NCBI RefSeq assembly: GCF_000010785.1
Contig: NC_013799.1
Location: forward strand, 1-64,000
From: Hydrogenobacter thermophilus TK-6
Lineage (GTDB): Bacteria > Aquificota > Aquificia > Aquificales > Aquificaceae
Length of the DNA stretch: 64,000 nt
Direction of reading: 5' to 3'
The position numbers and the translations under genes were made by a program. The notes below the pieces were generated by a model. It was given only the letters and a program-made list of their open reading frames with translations, made no database searches and was not told where the DNA came from. This document shows positions 8,555 through 17,773 of the stretch, piece after piece (positions within the stretch are counted from its first letter, which is position 1; every line of letters starts with the position of its first letter).

Positions 8555-9352
8555 TTATTGGTTAAGTATTGCCATAGCTTCCTCAAGAGTGCCACCCTTG
8601 TGAACTATATGGGCTAAAGCTCTTACCATCTTTACCCTATCCTTAGCTTGAAAGATGTTTCTTCCCACTGAGAGTCCCCTGGCTCCCGCTTGCATGGCAC
8701 CTTTCACCATTTCCAAAACTTCCCTATCGGTTTTCATCTTAGGTCCCCCTGCTATCACCACAGGGACAGGAGAGCCTTCCACTACTCTCCTGAAGCTCTC
8801 AGGATCACCGCTGTAGGGAACCTTTACTATATCCGCTCCCAGCTCCGCACCTATCCTTGCACAGTGAGCTATCACCTTTGGGTCGTACTGATTTATATCT
8901 TTGCCTCTTCCGTACACCATAGCCAGAAGGGGCATACCCCACTCCTCACATACTCTTGATACATATCCTAAATCTCTGAGCATCTCCCTCTCCATATCCG
9001 CACCTATGTTGACATGCACAGATACACCGTCCGCACCAAGCTTGATGGCTTCTTCTACAGTGCAAACTAAAACCTTGTCATTCTTTGTGGGAGAAAGGTC
9101 CGTTGAAGCGGAAAGATGCACTATAAGACCTATGTCTTTACCTCTGCCTCTGTGTCCGGCTTTTACCATACCTTTGTGCAGCACTACCGCATTGGCACCA
9201 CCTTCTGCTACATCGTTTACTGCAGATCTTATATCCACTATACCCTCTATGGGTCCGGAGCTTACACCATGGTCCATAGGCACTATTATGGTATTTCCCG
9301 TATTCCTGTCAATAATCCTCTCAAGCCTGACTGCTTTTCCCACGCTTGTCAT
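8555..9352 (-). CDS. DhnA-type class I aldolase / 2-amino-3,7-dideoxy-D-threo-hept-6-ulosonate synthase
   Basis: TIM-barrel aldolase of the DeoC/FbaB-DhnA family, 265 residues. Motifs are [10 protein letters not shown] with Asp27, MVYGRG with Tyr148, Schiff-base Lys177 in [12 protein letters not shown], and the phosphate-binding [10 protein letters not shown] and [10 protein letters not shown] loops. In archaea close homologues make the aromatic precursor ADH or act as fructose-1,6-bisphosphate aldolase. In Aquificales either role is possible and sequence alone does not decide. It lies 12 bases upstream of fabI on the same strand. Confidence 0.85.
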   Translation of the reverse strand: MTSVGKAVRLERIIDRNTGNTIIVPMDHGVSSGPIEGIVDIRSAVNDVAEGGANAVVLHKGMVKAGHRGRGKDIGLIVHLSASTDLSPTKNDKVLVCTVEEAIKLGADGVSVHVNIGADMEREMLRDLGYVSRVCEEWGMPLLAMVYGRGKDINQYDPKVIAHCARIGAELGADIVKVPYSGDPESFRRVVEGSPVPVVIAGGPKMKTDREVLEMVKGAMQAGARGLSVGRNIFQAKDRVKMVRALAHIVHKGGTLEEAMAILNQ

Positions 9353-9355
9353 CCT

Positions 9356-10063
9356 TCAACCTCCCTTAAACCTAAAGGTAAGTATGCCTGTCTGCACAAC
9401 ATTTTCTTTTATAGGTTCAAACTTTATGCGCCTTACAAACTGTGCAAGCCTCTCGTCTATATCAGGCACTCCGCTTCTTTGGAGGATCTGCACTCTTGAA
9501 ACTTCTCCCGATGGCTCCACCCATACCCTAATCCTAAGTGTTGACGGAAGCTCTTCTGATACAAGCTTTGGCAAAGGAGGAACATAGAGTATACCTCTAC
9601 CCGCACCACCCCCGAATCCTACGCTCCCCTTAGATATAACTGCGCTCACCTCCCCTACTTCTTTTGCAGGCACGCCCTCTTCCTGCGTTTCTTTTCTACC
9701 TTTTACCTTTTCCTCTACACTTGAAAGGATGGAGACATCCTCCTGTGTTTCCTTGCCAGAAGGCAGTGCCGCATCTCCCTCTTTTCTTTCCATCACCATA
9801 GGCGTTAAGCTGGCAGACCCCTTACCCTTGGCTAAGGTATGCTTACCTTCCTTGGGCTTTATATACATATGTCTACCCTTTGAAAACTTCACCTCCTGCA
9901 ACACCTCCTTAGGCGTCTCAAGTGATACATTAAGGGGTGGCATCTCTTCCTTTATGTTTATCTTGAGCAAGAGCAGATAAGAAAGAAAGGTAAAAAGAAC
10001 AAGGTTCACAAATGTGGATATGAGCCAGTAAAAGAGGTCTTCAAAATGCATTCTGTCTTCCAT
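9356..10063 (-). CDS. TonB-family energy transducer-like protein
   Basis: A 235-residue protein with one N-terminal membrane anchor (about 10-32), a long hydrophilic periplasmic linker rich in Lys, Glu and Gly, and a C-terminal TonB domain (about 160-235). The TonB domain contains RIRVWVEPSGEVSRVQILQRSG and ends in GILTFRFKGG. It would couple the proton-motive force to outer-membrane transport. No ExbB/ExbD or TonB-dependent receptor is in the window. The sequence could also serve a TolA-like structural role. Confidence 0.75.
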   Translation of the reverse strand: MEDRMHFEDLFYWLISTFVNLVLFTFLSYLLLLKINIKEEMPPLNVSLETPKEVLQEVKFSKGRHMYIKPKEGKHTLAKGKGSASLTPMVMERKEGDAALPSGKETQEDVSILSSVEEKVKGRKETQEEGVPAKEVGEVSAVISKGSVGFGGGAGRGILYVPPLPKLVSEELPSTLRIRVWVEPSGEVSRVQILQRSGVPDIDERLAQFVRRIKFEPIKENVVQTGILTFRFKGG

Positions 10064-10072
10064 TGCCTACAA

Positions 10073-10483
10073 TTATAGCATAACATAACTTATCACCTCC
10101 TCAAGGCTCGTACTCTCGTCCATGTGAAAGCCTTCAATGGGAAGGTCTCCCAGCACTATCTTTTTTACGCCTTTGAGAGATTTCCACCCCTCAAGTATAA
10201 CTACATCAAAGTCTGAGAAGTATCTCTCCACTATATGAAGGGGGTCATCCTCTACTCTTTCCCACAGCGTCAGCTTTCCCTCCGTCAGGAGGGCCACCTT
10301 ATCCAGCACCTTAAAGAGCCTGTATGTATCGCTACCCTCTTTGTCAGTAATGCCATGACCCTTGGGGTCGTGCTTGATGTATCCAACTTTATAACCTCTT
10401 AAAGATAGCTCCTTTGAAAGCTTTTCTATAAGGGTGGTCTTTCCAGTATTGTGATATCCGACAACGCCAACTATCTTTGGCAT
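10073..10483 (-). CDS. mobB: Molybdopterin-guanine dinucleotide biosynthesis adapter MobB
   Basis: P-loop GTPase of 136 residues that assists MobA in attaching GMP to molybdopterin. Walker A is GYHNTGKTTL (8-17). The motifs YIKHDPKGHG and VVILEGWKSL match MobB, and length is somewhat short, as in many thermophiles. It starts three bases after the phosphohexomutase gene on the same strand. No other molybdenum-cofactor gene is in the window. Confidence 0.88.
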   Translation of the reverse strand: MPKIVGVVGYHNTGKTTLIEKLSKELSLRGYKVGYIKHDPKGHGITDKEGSDTYRLFKVLDKVALLTEGKLTLWERVEDDPLHIVERYFSDFDVVILEGWKSLKGVKKIVLGDLPIEGFHMDESTSLEEVISYVML

Positions 10484-10485
10484 AC

Positions 10486-11868
10486 TTAGCCTTCAAAAAG
10501 CTTTATTCCCTCCTGTAGCACTCTCTCCACCTCTTCCTCCGTAGGCATCTCCACATACACCCTTATAAGAGGTTCAGTCCCGGAAGCTCTGAAGAGTATC
10601 CAGCCATCGTTTTCAAAAACCAGCTTAAGACCGTCTGAGGTGTTTATCTTTTTTACCTTATGTACCGCAAGCCTCTCAGGGGGATGGGATTTGAGTTCGG
10701 CAAGCTTTTTCTTTTTATCCTCCTCCGCACGCATATCATACCTTCTGTAGTAGGCGCTGCCGTAATTTTTAAATATCTCCTCTATAATCTGAGAAAGGTT
10801 CTTGTCCTTTAGAAGCAAAAGCTCAAGAATATTAAGACCAGAAAAGAGTCCATCCCTCTCTGGAAGGAAGTGAACTATGCCGTAGCCTCCGCTCTCCTCA
10901 CCTCCGAATATAACTTTCTCTTGGAGTATAAGCTCGTTTATGTTCTTAAAGCCCACCGCCACCTCTTTTAGCTCAACGCCTTCTCTCTGGCATATCCTAT
11001 CCGCCAAATAAGTAGTGGATACGGTTTTTACAACTATACCATCCTTTATTCCCTTGTTTTTCAGAAGATGATAGAGCAAAAGCACATAAACGAGCTGTGC
11101 ATTAACAAACTTTCCTCTCTCATCTACCAGAGCTATCCTGTCTCCGTCCCCGTCGTTGGCTATACCCAGAAAAGCTCCAACGCTCCTGACTTTCTCCATA
11201 AGTGGCAACAGGTGTTTTTCCACAGGTTCTGGCGCATGACCCCCAAAGAGCGGGTCTCTGTAGGACCTTATGGGAATAGTGCTTATCTTTGTTCCTGCCA
11301 GCACCTGCGAGTAGGTGTTTACCGAAGAGCCATACATGGCATCGTGAACTATAAGCACCTCCTTCTCATAAAACAGCTCCGTATTTATAAAGTCCTTTAC
11401 TTTCCTTATATACTCTCCCCACACATTTATAGACTCTACCTTTATACCTCTTGTATCTACAATTTCCGCACTGCTTAGCTCTTGCTCCACCCTCTTTACC
11501 AACCCCTCCGTAGCAGACCCACCGAAGCTATCCTTTATTTTGTATCCGTTGTACTCAGGAGGATTGTGGGAAGCGGTTATCATAACACCACCGTCAAAAC
11601 CCATGTATTTGATTGCAAAGGACACCATAGGCGTAGTGCAAGACCTGTTGGTTATGTAAGCTTCAAATCCCATAGCCTTAAAAACTCTGCAAACCTCCTG
11701 CGCAAACATCTCTGACATGAACCTATGATCGTAGCCAACAATAACCTTCTTTTTGCCTTGCTCAGACAGCACCTTAGCGTGAGCAAAGGCAACCCTCTTG
11801 ACATTCTCAAAAGTGAAATCCTCCCCTATTACAGCTCTCCAACCGTCAGTACCAAACTTTACTTGCAT
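10486..11868 (-). CDS. Phosphoglucomutase/phosphomannomutase
   Basis: Alpha-D-phosphohexomutase of 460 residues. It has substrate-binding GTDGWR (6-11), the active-site phosphoserine Ser100 in ITASHNPPEYNGYK, the magnesium loop DGDGDR (239-244) and the C-terminal phosphate-binding RASGTEPLIRVYVE. It interconverts hexose 1- and 6-phosphates for glycogen or cell-wall sugars. The frame is open upstream to 12114, but that extension runs antisense through the tmRNA gene and has no family resemblance. I therefore chose the ATG at 11868. The tmRNA promoter overlaps this start on the other strand. Confidence 0.93.
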   Translation of the reverse strand: MQVKFGTDGWRAVIGEDFTFENVKRVAFAHAKVLSEQGKKKVIVGYDHRFMSEMFAQEVCRVFKAMGFEAYITNRSCTTPMVSFAIKYMGFDGGVMITASHNPPEYNGYKIKDSFGGSATEGLVKRVEQELSSAEIVDTRGIKVESINVWGEYIRKVKDFINTELFYEKEVLIVHDAMYGSSVNTYSQVLAGTKISTIPIRSYRDPLFGGHAPEPVEKHLLPLMEKVRSVGAFLGIANDGDGDRIALVDERGKFVNAQLVYVLLLYHLLKNKGIKDGIVVKTVSTTYLADRICQREGVELKEVAVGFKNINELILQEKVIFGGEESGGYGIVHFLPERDGLFSGLNILELLLLKDKNLSQIIEEIFKNYGSAYYRRYDMRAEEDKKKKLAELKSHPPERLAVHKVKKINTSDGLKLVFENDGWILFRASGTEPLIRVYVEMPTEEEVERVLQEGIKLFEG

Positions 11869-11869
11869 C

Positions 11870-11898
11870 TTGTCAACATTATACCAGATTCGTATATT
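11870..11898 (+). promoter_or_regulatory. Promoter of tmRNA
   Basis: TTGTCA at 11870-11875, a 17-base spacer, and TATATT at 11893-11898, placing transcription start near 11905, just upstream of the mature tmRNA 5' end at 11914. It is the best sigma-70-type spacing in this part of the window. Confidence 0.75.
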
Positions 11899-11913
11899 TA
11901 TATAGAGTATGCA

Positions 11914-12258
11914 GGGGGCGAATGGATTCGACGGGGACAGTAGGCAGAGAGTAGCAGGCAGGGTGGCAACCTCAACAGCCAAAGCAAACATTTCCCGAAG
12001 CTGAGCTCGCTCTCGCTGCCTAACTAAAGGCAGCGGCTCACCGGTGGCTGCACCTCTGGGTTGCCGGATGGGTTCAGAAACAGAGGTGTAGGGAGAAGGT
12101 GTTGTGGGGTGCACCTCTTCCGAAAGCTAAACCCCACCTGCCTCTGGAGGTTTGCAGGTGGACATCCGGAGGTCAGTACCAAAACACCTGCTAAGCCTGT
12201 AGAAGCTCCCTTGCCGGGCTGTCCTCGGACGGGAGTTCGATTCTCCCCGCCTCCACCA
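11914..12258 (+). ncRNA. ssrA: Transfer-messenger RNA (tmRNA)
   Basis: The tRNA-like ends are both visible: the 5' GGGGGCG acceptor strand and GGATTCGACGGGG, and the 3' GACGGGAGTTCGATTCTCCC T arm ending CGCCTCC-A-CCA, which pairs with GGGGGCG. A short frame inside encodes a tag ending PEAELALAA followed by TAA at 12021-12023, close to the tag I recall for Aquifex (APEAELALAA). The exact resume codon is unclear; the frame reads ACA-TTT-CCC-GAA just before. It rescues stalled ribosomes and marks nascent chains for proteolysis. No terminator is visible downstream, since the restriction island begins five bases after the CCA. Confidence 0.96.
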
Positions 12259-12263
12259 AACTT

Positions 12264-12929
12264 TTAGAGCCTAAGTAGATGTCCATTATTCTTTAACCAT
12301 TCTCTGTGTTTCTCGTAATCGGGCATAAGCACCTTTACCTTATCCCAGAAGGCTTTACCGTGGCTTTTCTCTATAAGATGTACTAACTCATGAACAACTA
12401 CATAATCAATCACAGGCAGAGGAGCCATTATAAGCCTCCAAGAGAAGTTGAGGTTTCCACTGGAAGAACAAGATCCCCATCTTTTTTCTGCCTTGGTAAT
12501 AGAAACTTTATTGTATATAAATCCTCTTTTTTGAGCATATAGCTGAACTCTCTCTGATATTTTTTCATATGCTCTCTCTTTATACCATTTGATGAACAGG
12601 CCTTTTGCTAAAGGTTGATAATCTCTCAAAAGAAAGAAGCCATTATCAAATTTTAGTGGTGTATCCTGCTGGTTGACTATATATAACTTGTAAGATTTTC
12701 CAAGATAGAGGAACCCTTCTCCGCTTACAAACTCTTTTTTCGCAAATTTTGGGTCTCTACTAAGAATTTCTTTTTTCTTTTCTTCTATCCATTTGGAGTG
12801 TTTTATAACAAATTTTCTTATAGTTTCTTCACTTACTTCAAATGGTGCTTTAACTATTAAAGTTGCATTATCGGTTATCTGGAGGGTTATGGTTTTTCTT
12901 TTTGACCGAATTATTTTATCAATTTCCAT
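12264..12929 (-). CDS. YgjP-like zinc metallopeptidase (DUF45/WLM-type) in the restriction operon
   Basis: A 221-residue protein of the YgjP (DUF45) family. It contains a gluzincin motif HELVH (180-184), a third histidine in SHGKAFW (about 190) and the family-typical WGSCSSSGNLNFSWRL segment (about 151-166). The frame is open to 12959, but GGAGGT seven bases before the ATG at 12929 fixes the start. It overlaps the hsdR end by 11 bases, so it is translationally linked to the type I restriction system. YgjP proteins often sit beside type I restriction genes; their role there is not established. Confidence 0.85.
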   Translation of the reverse strand: MEIDKIIRSKRKTITLQITDNATLIVKAPFEVSEETIRKFVIKHSKWIEEKKKEILSRDPKFAKKEFVSGEGFLYLGKSYKLYIVNQQDTPLKFDNGFFLLRDYQPLAKGLFIKWYKERAYEKISERVQLYAQKRGFIYNKVSITKAEKRWGSCSSSGNLNFSWRLIMAPLPVIDYVVVHELVHLIEKSHGKAFWDKVKVLMPDYEKHREWLKNNGHLLRL

Positions 12930-15900
12930 CTGTTTTACCTCCATAAATGTGATATGCAAGCTCTAATAGTCTTTGAGCTATTTCATTTCTTTTGTTAAAG
13001 ATATTATTATCTCGTCCTTGCTTCAATAAATGGGAAATTATCTCACCTATTAGTTCTTTTTGTTTTGTGTAGTTTTCCCAGAAATCGACTATTTTTATTT
13101 TTCCTTTGATGATTTTTAATATATCTTTGGTTAGTTTAACCAAGAATTCAACCTGATCTGGGCTGTATTTTTCTAAAGGTTCCTTACCCAAGATCATATC
13201 TTTCAGTAATCCTAAGAATGGCATTTCCTTTTTCGGGTCTAATTCGTATGTGTTTTCTTCCTCTCTTCCTTTTTTAATCTCAATTCTTAAGTTTTCTAAC
13301 TTCTCAGCCAGTAAGTCCCAATTTTCTTTATATTCTTCAAGAATCTTTTTTAGTTTGTCTGAAAAACGTTCATACAATTCAGGGTCTTCTTCAAAATGTT
13401 TTTCAATATGTTCTTTTATTGCATACTCCAATTCTACTGCTTTGGCTTTTGGTGGTTTTTGTTTTAATTTAATAGTAAACTCATCAGACAATAAAGGAAT
13501 AGGAGGAATTTTTGGGTCTATTCCTTTTGATACCAAGTATTGCTCTACAATTTCTCTTATCTTATTGCTTACGTCTTTTATGCTTAGTTTATCGTCTCTG
13601 TACCTTTGTCTTGCAGCTTCTTTTATAAAGTTAATAACCTTTAAGTCTTTTGTATACTTTAATGCTTCTGGATCAGGAAGAAGCTTGTCTAATGTGCTAT
13701 TAAACTTGCGAACAAGAGTTATAAACTCTTCTCTTATCTCTTCATCTTCAAGCAGGTCTATACATTCATCAATATTCTCTCTCCAATTAGAGATTTTAAA
13801 TTTTTTGAAAAAATCCTCTATTTGATTGTGGATATATTTAAGTTCATCTTTAATTTTTGATTTATTGACAACAGTTTGACTTATTTCTTCAATATCACTA
13901 TCAGAGTAAACTGCAAGAGCTTCTTTCAAATGATTAAATACACCAACATAGTCAACTACATAGCCACAATATTTATTTTTATAAACTCTGTTAACTCTTG
14001 CTATTGCCTGCAGTAATCTATGTCCTTTTAGTACATTATCAAGATATAAAGCTTGCTCTATTGGAGCATCAAAACCTGTAACAAGCATCTCGTTTACAAC
14101 GATTATACCCACATCCCCGTTTATTCCTATTTTTTCATCACTTTTGTTAAATGGCATCTTAAAACTTTTTATATTTTTGTCATGCTCATTAACATCTGTA
14201 TACTCTTTTTTGTAAATTTGTGGGTCATCATTGGGTGTGCCAGATATTATAACGGCTACTTTTAACCTTTTTAAGGTGTCTATATCAATGTTGTTAGGGT
14301 TATTTTTTTCAAGTTCTGCTATTTTTTCTTTAAGTGCTTCCTCAAGCTTTTCTTTGTATCTTACAGCTGCGAGTCTTGATACAGCGATAACCTGTGCTTT
14401 AAAACCATTTGGAAAAATGTGGGTTATGTAATGCTCTATTATATCTTTTGCTTTTTCTTTTATTACATTTTCATTTTCAAGGTAGCTCTTCCAAGTGTAT
14501 TTCCCTAATATAAGTTGCTTTTCTTCATTATCAAATGCATAGAAAACTGATTCAAACTTTGCGTTAGCTGCTTCTTCATCAGATATCTCTGCTAAATGTG
14601 CCCTTCCTTCGTATACAATTTCAACTGTTACACCGTCCTCAACAGCCTGTTTTATGGTGTATTTATCTATATAATCTCCAAATGTTTGCTCTGTCTTTTC
14701 TATAGGTGTTCCAGTGAAGGCGATCTTTACGGAGTTAGGAAGTGCTTTCCTTAGATTAGCTCCTAAAATGTTGTATTGAGTTCTGTGAGCTTCATCAATT
14801 AATACCAGAATGTTTGGAGATTCGTTAAGGGTTGGGAATTTTGCTGATAAATCTCTCTCTTGGAATTTATGAATCATTGCCATAACTAAATCAGGTGTGT
14901 CTGTTCGTAGAAGTTCTTTTAATTTTTCTATACTATCAGCATGATTAACTGTATAACCAACACTTTTTGAAGTAGCTCTTAGCTGTTTTTCAAGTTGTTC
15001 TCTATCGGTTATAAACACTATCTTAAATTTACTTAACTCGGGATCTTTATTTATTGCTCTGACAGTTAGCATCATGGTTAATGACTTACCCGACCCCTGT
15101 GTATGCCAAACTATGCCACCTTTTTCTTCTGGCGTTTGTCCCTCTTTTATTCTTTTTACTATCTTTTTTACAGCTCTGAATTGGTGATATCTTGGGACTA
15201 TTTTTATTACTCCTGGACCTTTGGAATCTTCAACAAAAAGGGTAAAAATGCGAAGTATATCTAATAAATTGTTTTTTGTAAGAGTCCCTTGAATTAAAAC
15301 ATCCTGGCTTGTTATTGTTCCATTTTTGTTTATATCCAAAAGTGTATAAGGGTACGGGTCTTTCCACTCGTTAAAATGTTCATATCCTGATGTGATAGTT
15401 CCCAATTTTGCCACTTGTTTTGATGTGGCAATCATAAATAGGTTATACCAGAAAAGTTTTTCATTTCCTTCTTTTGCTCCTCTTCTGTTTGAATATCTCA
15501 TAAGTTGAGTAATGGCTTCAGTTATTGGGTCTGTGATTGCTGGAGATTTGCATTCTACAACAACCAAAGGCAAGCCATTGACAAAAAGGACTATATCGGG
15601 AATAATATGTTTTCCAGTTCCAGGGATATTAACTTTAAATTGAGATATGGCAATAAAAGAGTTATTGTCTGGATTTTTAAAATCAATATACCTAACTGTT
15701 GGGCTTTTTTCTCCTGTTTTTCTATTTTCTGAGACTGATGTATTTTCAATTAATAAATCGTGAATCTCTCTATTGGCTTCAATTAGAGAATTTGCTTGTG
15801 GTGTTGTTATTCTTCTTACTACTTCATTTATTTGGTCATCTTCTATCCATGGGTTTATCCTTTTAATGGATTTTTTAAGTTCGTCTTCAAGAATAACCTC

Positions 15901-16086
15901 TCTAAAACTTTCTCTAAACTTTACACTATTACCATAGATAGGTTCGCCATTACTATCAAAGCTGATAATTTCTTTTACATCTTCAGGATTATTTTTATTT
16001 TGTCTGTAAATCTTCCAACCAATCTTTTGAAGCTGAGCAAGAAATGGATTTTCTACATAATATTCTTCATCAAGCTTAGCATACAT
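12919..16086 (-). CDS. hsdR: Type I restriction enzyme R subunit HsdR
   Basis: Motor and nuclease subunit, 1055 residues, that translocates and cuts unmodified DNA. An N-terminal PD-(D/E)xK nuclease has Asp164 and the VVVECKSPA motif (Glu178, Lys180). The SF2 helicase domain has Walker A TQGSGKS (329-335), DEAHRTQ and motif VI-like QAIARVNRVYKNK. The frame opens at a TTG at 16104, but AAGGAGAG just before the ATG at 16086 favours that start. The ribosome site lies inside the 3' end of the HEPN remnant. AT-rich codon use (many AAT, ATT, TTA) contrasts with the flanking host genes. Confidence 0.95.
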   Translation of the reverse strand: MYAKLDEEYYVENPFLAQLQKIGWKIYRQNKNNPEDVKEIISFDSNGEPIYGNSVKFRESFREVILEDELKKSIKRINPWIEDDQINEVVRRITTPQANSLIEANREIHDLLIENTSVSENRKTGEKSPTVRYIDFKNPDNNSFIAISQFKVNIPGTGKHIIPDIVLFVNGLPLVVVECKSPAITDPITEAITQLMRYSNRRGAKEGNEKLFWYNLFMIATSKQVAKLGTITSGYEHFNEWKDPYPYTLLDINKNGTITSQDVLIQGTLTKNNLLDILRIFTLFVEDSKGPGVIKIVPRYHQFRAVKKIVKRIKEGQTPEEKGGIVWHTQGSGKSLTMMLTVRAINKDPELSKFKIVFITDREQLEKQLRATSKSVGYTVNHADSIEKLKELLRTDTPDLVMAMIHKFQERDLSAKFPTLNESPNILVLIDEAHRTQYNILGANLRKALPNSVKIAFTGTPIEKTEQTFGDYIDKYTIKQAVEDGVTVEIVYEGRAHLAEISDEEAANAKFESVFYAFDNEEKQLILGKYTWKSYLENENVIKEKAKDIIEHYITHIFPNGFKAQVIAVSRLAAVRYKEKLEEALKEKIAELEKNNPNNIDIDTLKRLKVAVIISGTPNDDPQIYKKEYTDVNEHDKNIKSFKMPFNKSDEKIGINGDVGIIVVNEMLVTGFDAPIEQALYLDNVLKGHRLLQAIARVNRVYKNKYCGYVVDYVGVFNHLKEALAVYSDSDIEEISQTVVNKSKIKDELKYIHNQIEDFFKKFKISNWRENIDECIDLLEDEEIREEFITLVRKFNSTLDKLLPDPEALKYTKDLKVINFIKEAARQRYRDDKLSIKDVSNKIREIVEQYLVSKGIDPKIPPIPLLSDEFTIKLKQKPPKAKAVELEYAIKEHIEKHFEEDPELYERFSDKLKKILEEYKENWDLLAEKLENLRIEIKKGREEENTYELDPKKEMPFLGLLKDMILGKEPLEKYSPDQVEFLVKLTKDILKIIKGKIKIVDFWENYTKQKELIGEIISHLLKQGRDNNIFNKRNEIAQRLLELAYHIYGGKTDGN

Positions 16087-16087
16087 T

Positions 16088-16213
16088 TTAACTCTCCTTT
16101 TCAAGAAGAAAATTTACTGCCTTTTCCAGCTCTGGAAGTTTAAACTTTTTAATTTTCTCAATCTCTTCAATAATATCTTGTAGAATTATCTTTAATGTGC
16201 GTTTTTTAGACAT
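16088..16213 (-). pseudogene. Truncated HEPN-domain toxin (remnant)
   Basis: A 41-residue frame starts at the ATG at 16213, overlapping the mntA stop exactly as HEPN genes usually follow MNT genes. Its sequence, MSKKRTLKIILQDIIEEIEK then IKKF, matches the first helix of HEPN (DUF86-like) toxins. A full HEPN toxin is about 110-145 residues and carries an RX4-6H RNase motif. Here the frame ends in LEKES-stop just before hsdR, and no such motif is present. I read it as the 5' remnant of the toxin partner of mntA, cut by deletion. A genuine mini-protein is possible. Confidence 0.55.
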
Positions 16214-16496
16214 ATACAGCTTCCTCAAATATAGATGTTTTTAACCTTGGTTTAACGGCAGATTTTATTACAAGGTCAACCCTTTTTCCAAGTAGTTCTT
16301 CAAGGTAAAATTTTAAATCCATATAATTATCAAAAGTCTTATAGCCTTCTTTAAAATCAACAAGAATGTCCACATCACTCTCACTGCTCTCTTCTCCTCT
16401 TGCGTAAGAGCCAAAGATAGCTATCTCTTTTACTCCAAATTTTTCTGCTAAATAACTTTTATGTTCCTGTAAGATTTGATGTATTTTATTTTTCAT
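16206..16496 (-). CDS. MNT-domain nucleotidyltransferase antitoxin (MntA-like)
   Basis: Minimal nucleotidyltransferase of 96 residues with the signature GSYARGE (29-35), SDVD (Asp41, Asp43) and a third acidic residue in RVDLVI (Asp74). Such proteins AMPylate and silence HEPN RNase toxins. The gene starts where hsdS ends (four-base overlap) and its own stop overlaps the HEPN remnant. The triad appears intact although the toxin is not. It is embedded in a type I restriction operon, a common location for MNT-HEPN pairs. Confidence 0.85.
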   Translation of the reverse strand: MKNKIHQILQEHKSYLAEKFGVKEIAIFGSYARGEESSESDVDILVDFKEGYKTFDNYMDLKFYLEELLGKRVDLVIKSAVKPRLKTSIFEEAVYV

Positions 16497-17773
16497 TTTT
16501 TGTCCTCCTCCTTAATTAATTTATTTACCCTAACCTTTCCTGTAAGCAAGTCTTCCATCAAACCTTTTTTGATACGCTCAAGTTTTTGCCTGTAGGCTTG
16601 TTCTTTTTCAATAACATTATCTATCTGTGAGAGGATTTCAGCAATGCGCTGTTGTTCGGTAAGTGGGGGAAGGGGAATAGAATAATTCTTCAATTCTCTT
16701 GAACTAATTGCCTCAAAAGTACTACCTTGACTTAAATTAATAAGATTATTTATAGAAAACTGTAAATAATACCAGATAAATAGGTTGTGGGTAATGCTTT
16801 TATTAGTAACTATGGAGCATAAACCTCTACCTATACAGTATTCTCTATTAGCAATGTTTAAAGCGCCTACCGGAGCTCTAACACTTAAGAGTATGCTTTC
16901 TTTTTTTGCGATTTTTAAAGGTTTTTCTATCCAATTTATAGGATTTGGATATTTTGAAGTAAATTCTGCATTACCTTGTAAGAATGGAATTCCTTTTTCT
17001 TTTTTATTGATTAAAACTGAAGATGGAGATTGTCCCATAATAATAAAACATACTTCCCCCAATCTTACCACTTCCCACTCTTCCGGAATTCTTCCAATTG
17101 GTGAATCTTTAAATTTATGTGTTTTCTCACTTCGGATTTTTCCATTTTCATCAATGCCTTTTGTGAGTAAATCCTGCATCAAGCCTTGTTTTATACGCTT
17201 GTATTTTTCTATGATTTTGTCGGTTTTCTCAATTGCACGGTCAACAGTTTCTAAAATTTCGGCAATTTTTTGCTGCTCGGGAAGGGGAGGGAGGGGAATT
17301 GCGAATTTTGCTAATTCTGATGGTTTTATGGAAACTTGATTTACAGCTTGACCTGATAAATTTCTAAGCCTACTTCTTATATCTTCTTTTTTCAAAAAAT
17401 TTATTAAAAAGAACGGATCAAGAATATGCTTTTTAGTCCTTAATAAAAGTAAATTCATTCCATGAATTAAAGTAGGTATACTCCCATCATATATAGCACA
17501 TTTTCCTATATGCTCGATGCTATTAATATGACTGAATAAAATATCCCCTCTTTGCATTTGGTATTTATTTACCTTATATCGTAATTCTTCGGTAATATAA
17601 CCTAATTTAGATTTGTCTATTTTACCCTCAGAGATTGTCTCAATTCTAGTTATAGGCAGTCCTTCTTTTCTGATCTCAGAAAAACTATAAACATAACCAT
17701 TTCTTAATTTTTCAATTACTTCCCCCAACTTTACCTTTTTCCACCCTTCTGGTAATTTAACATCTTCACCCAT
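16493..17773 (-). CDS. hsdS: Type I restriction enzyme specificity subunit HsdS
   Basis: DNA-recognition subunit, 426 residues, with two target recognition domains. Each is followed by a conserved helical spacer: [20 protein letters not shown] (about 155-175) and [20 protein letters not shown] (about 371-390). The spacers end in near-identical [15 protein letters not shown] and [15 protein letters not shown]. The half-repeated layout implies a bipartite recognition sequence. It overlaps the hsdM stop by eight bases. Confidence 0.95.
   Translation of the reverse strand: MGEDVKLPEGWKKVKLGEVIEKLRNGYVYSFSEIRKEGLPITRIETISEGKIDKSKLGYITEELRYKVNKYQMQRGDILFSHINSIEHIGKCAIYDGSIPTLIHGMNLLLLRTKKHILDPFFLINFLKKEDIRSRLRNLSGQAVNQVSIKPSELAKFAIPLPPLPEQQKIAEILETVDRAIEKTDKIIEKYKRIKQGLMQDLLTKGIDENGKIRSEKTHKFKDSPIGRIPEEWEVVRLGEVCFIIMGQSPSSVLINKKEKGIPFLQGNAEFTSKYPNPINWIEKPLKIAKKESILLSVRAPVGALNIANREYCIGRGLCSIVTNKSITHNLFIWYYLQFSINNLINLSQGSTFEAISSRELKNYSIPLPPLTEQQRIAEILSQIDNVIEKEQAYRQKLERIKKGLMEDLLTGKVRVNKLIKEEDKK

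Noticed and set aside
11869-12114. 82-residue N-terminal extension of the phosphohexomutase frame
   Set aside because: It lies antisense within the tmRNA gene and shows no family similarity; the GTDGWR start region begins at the ATG at 11868.
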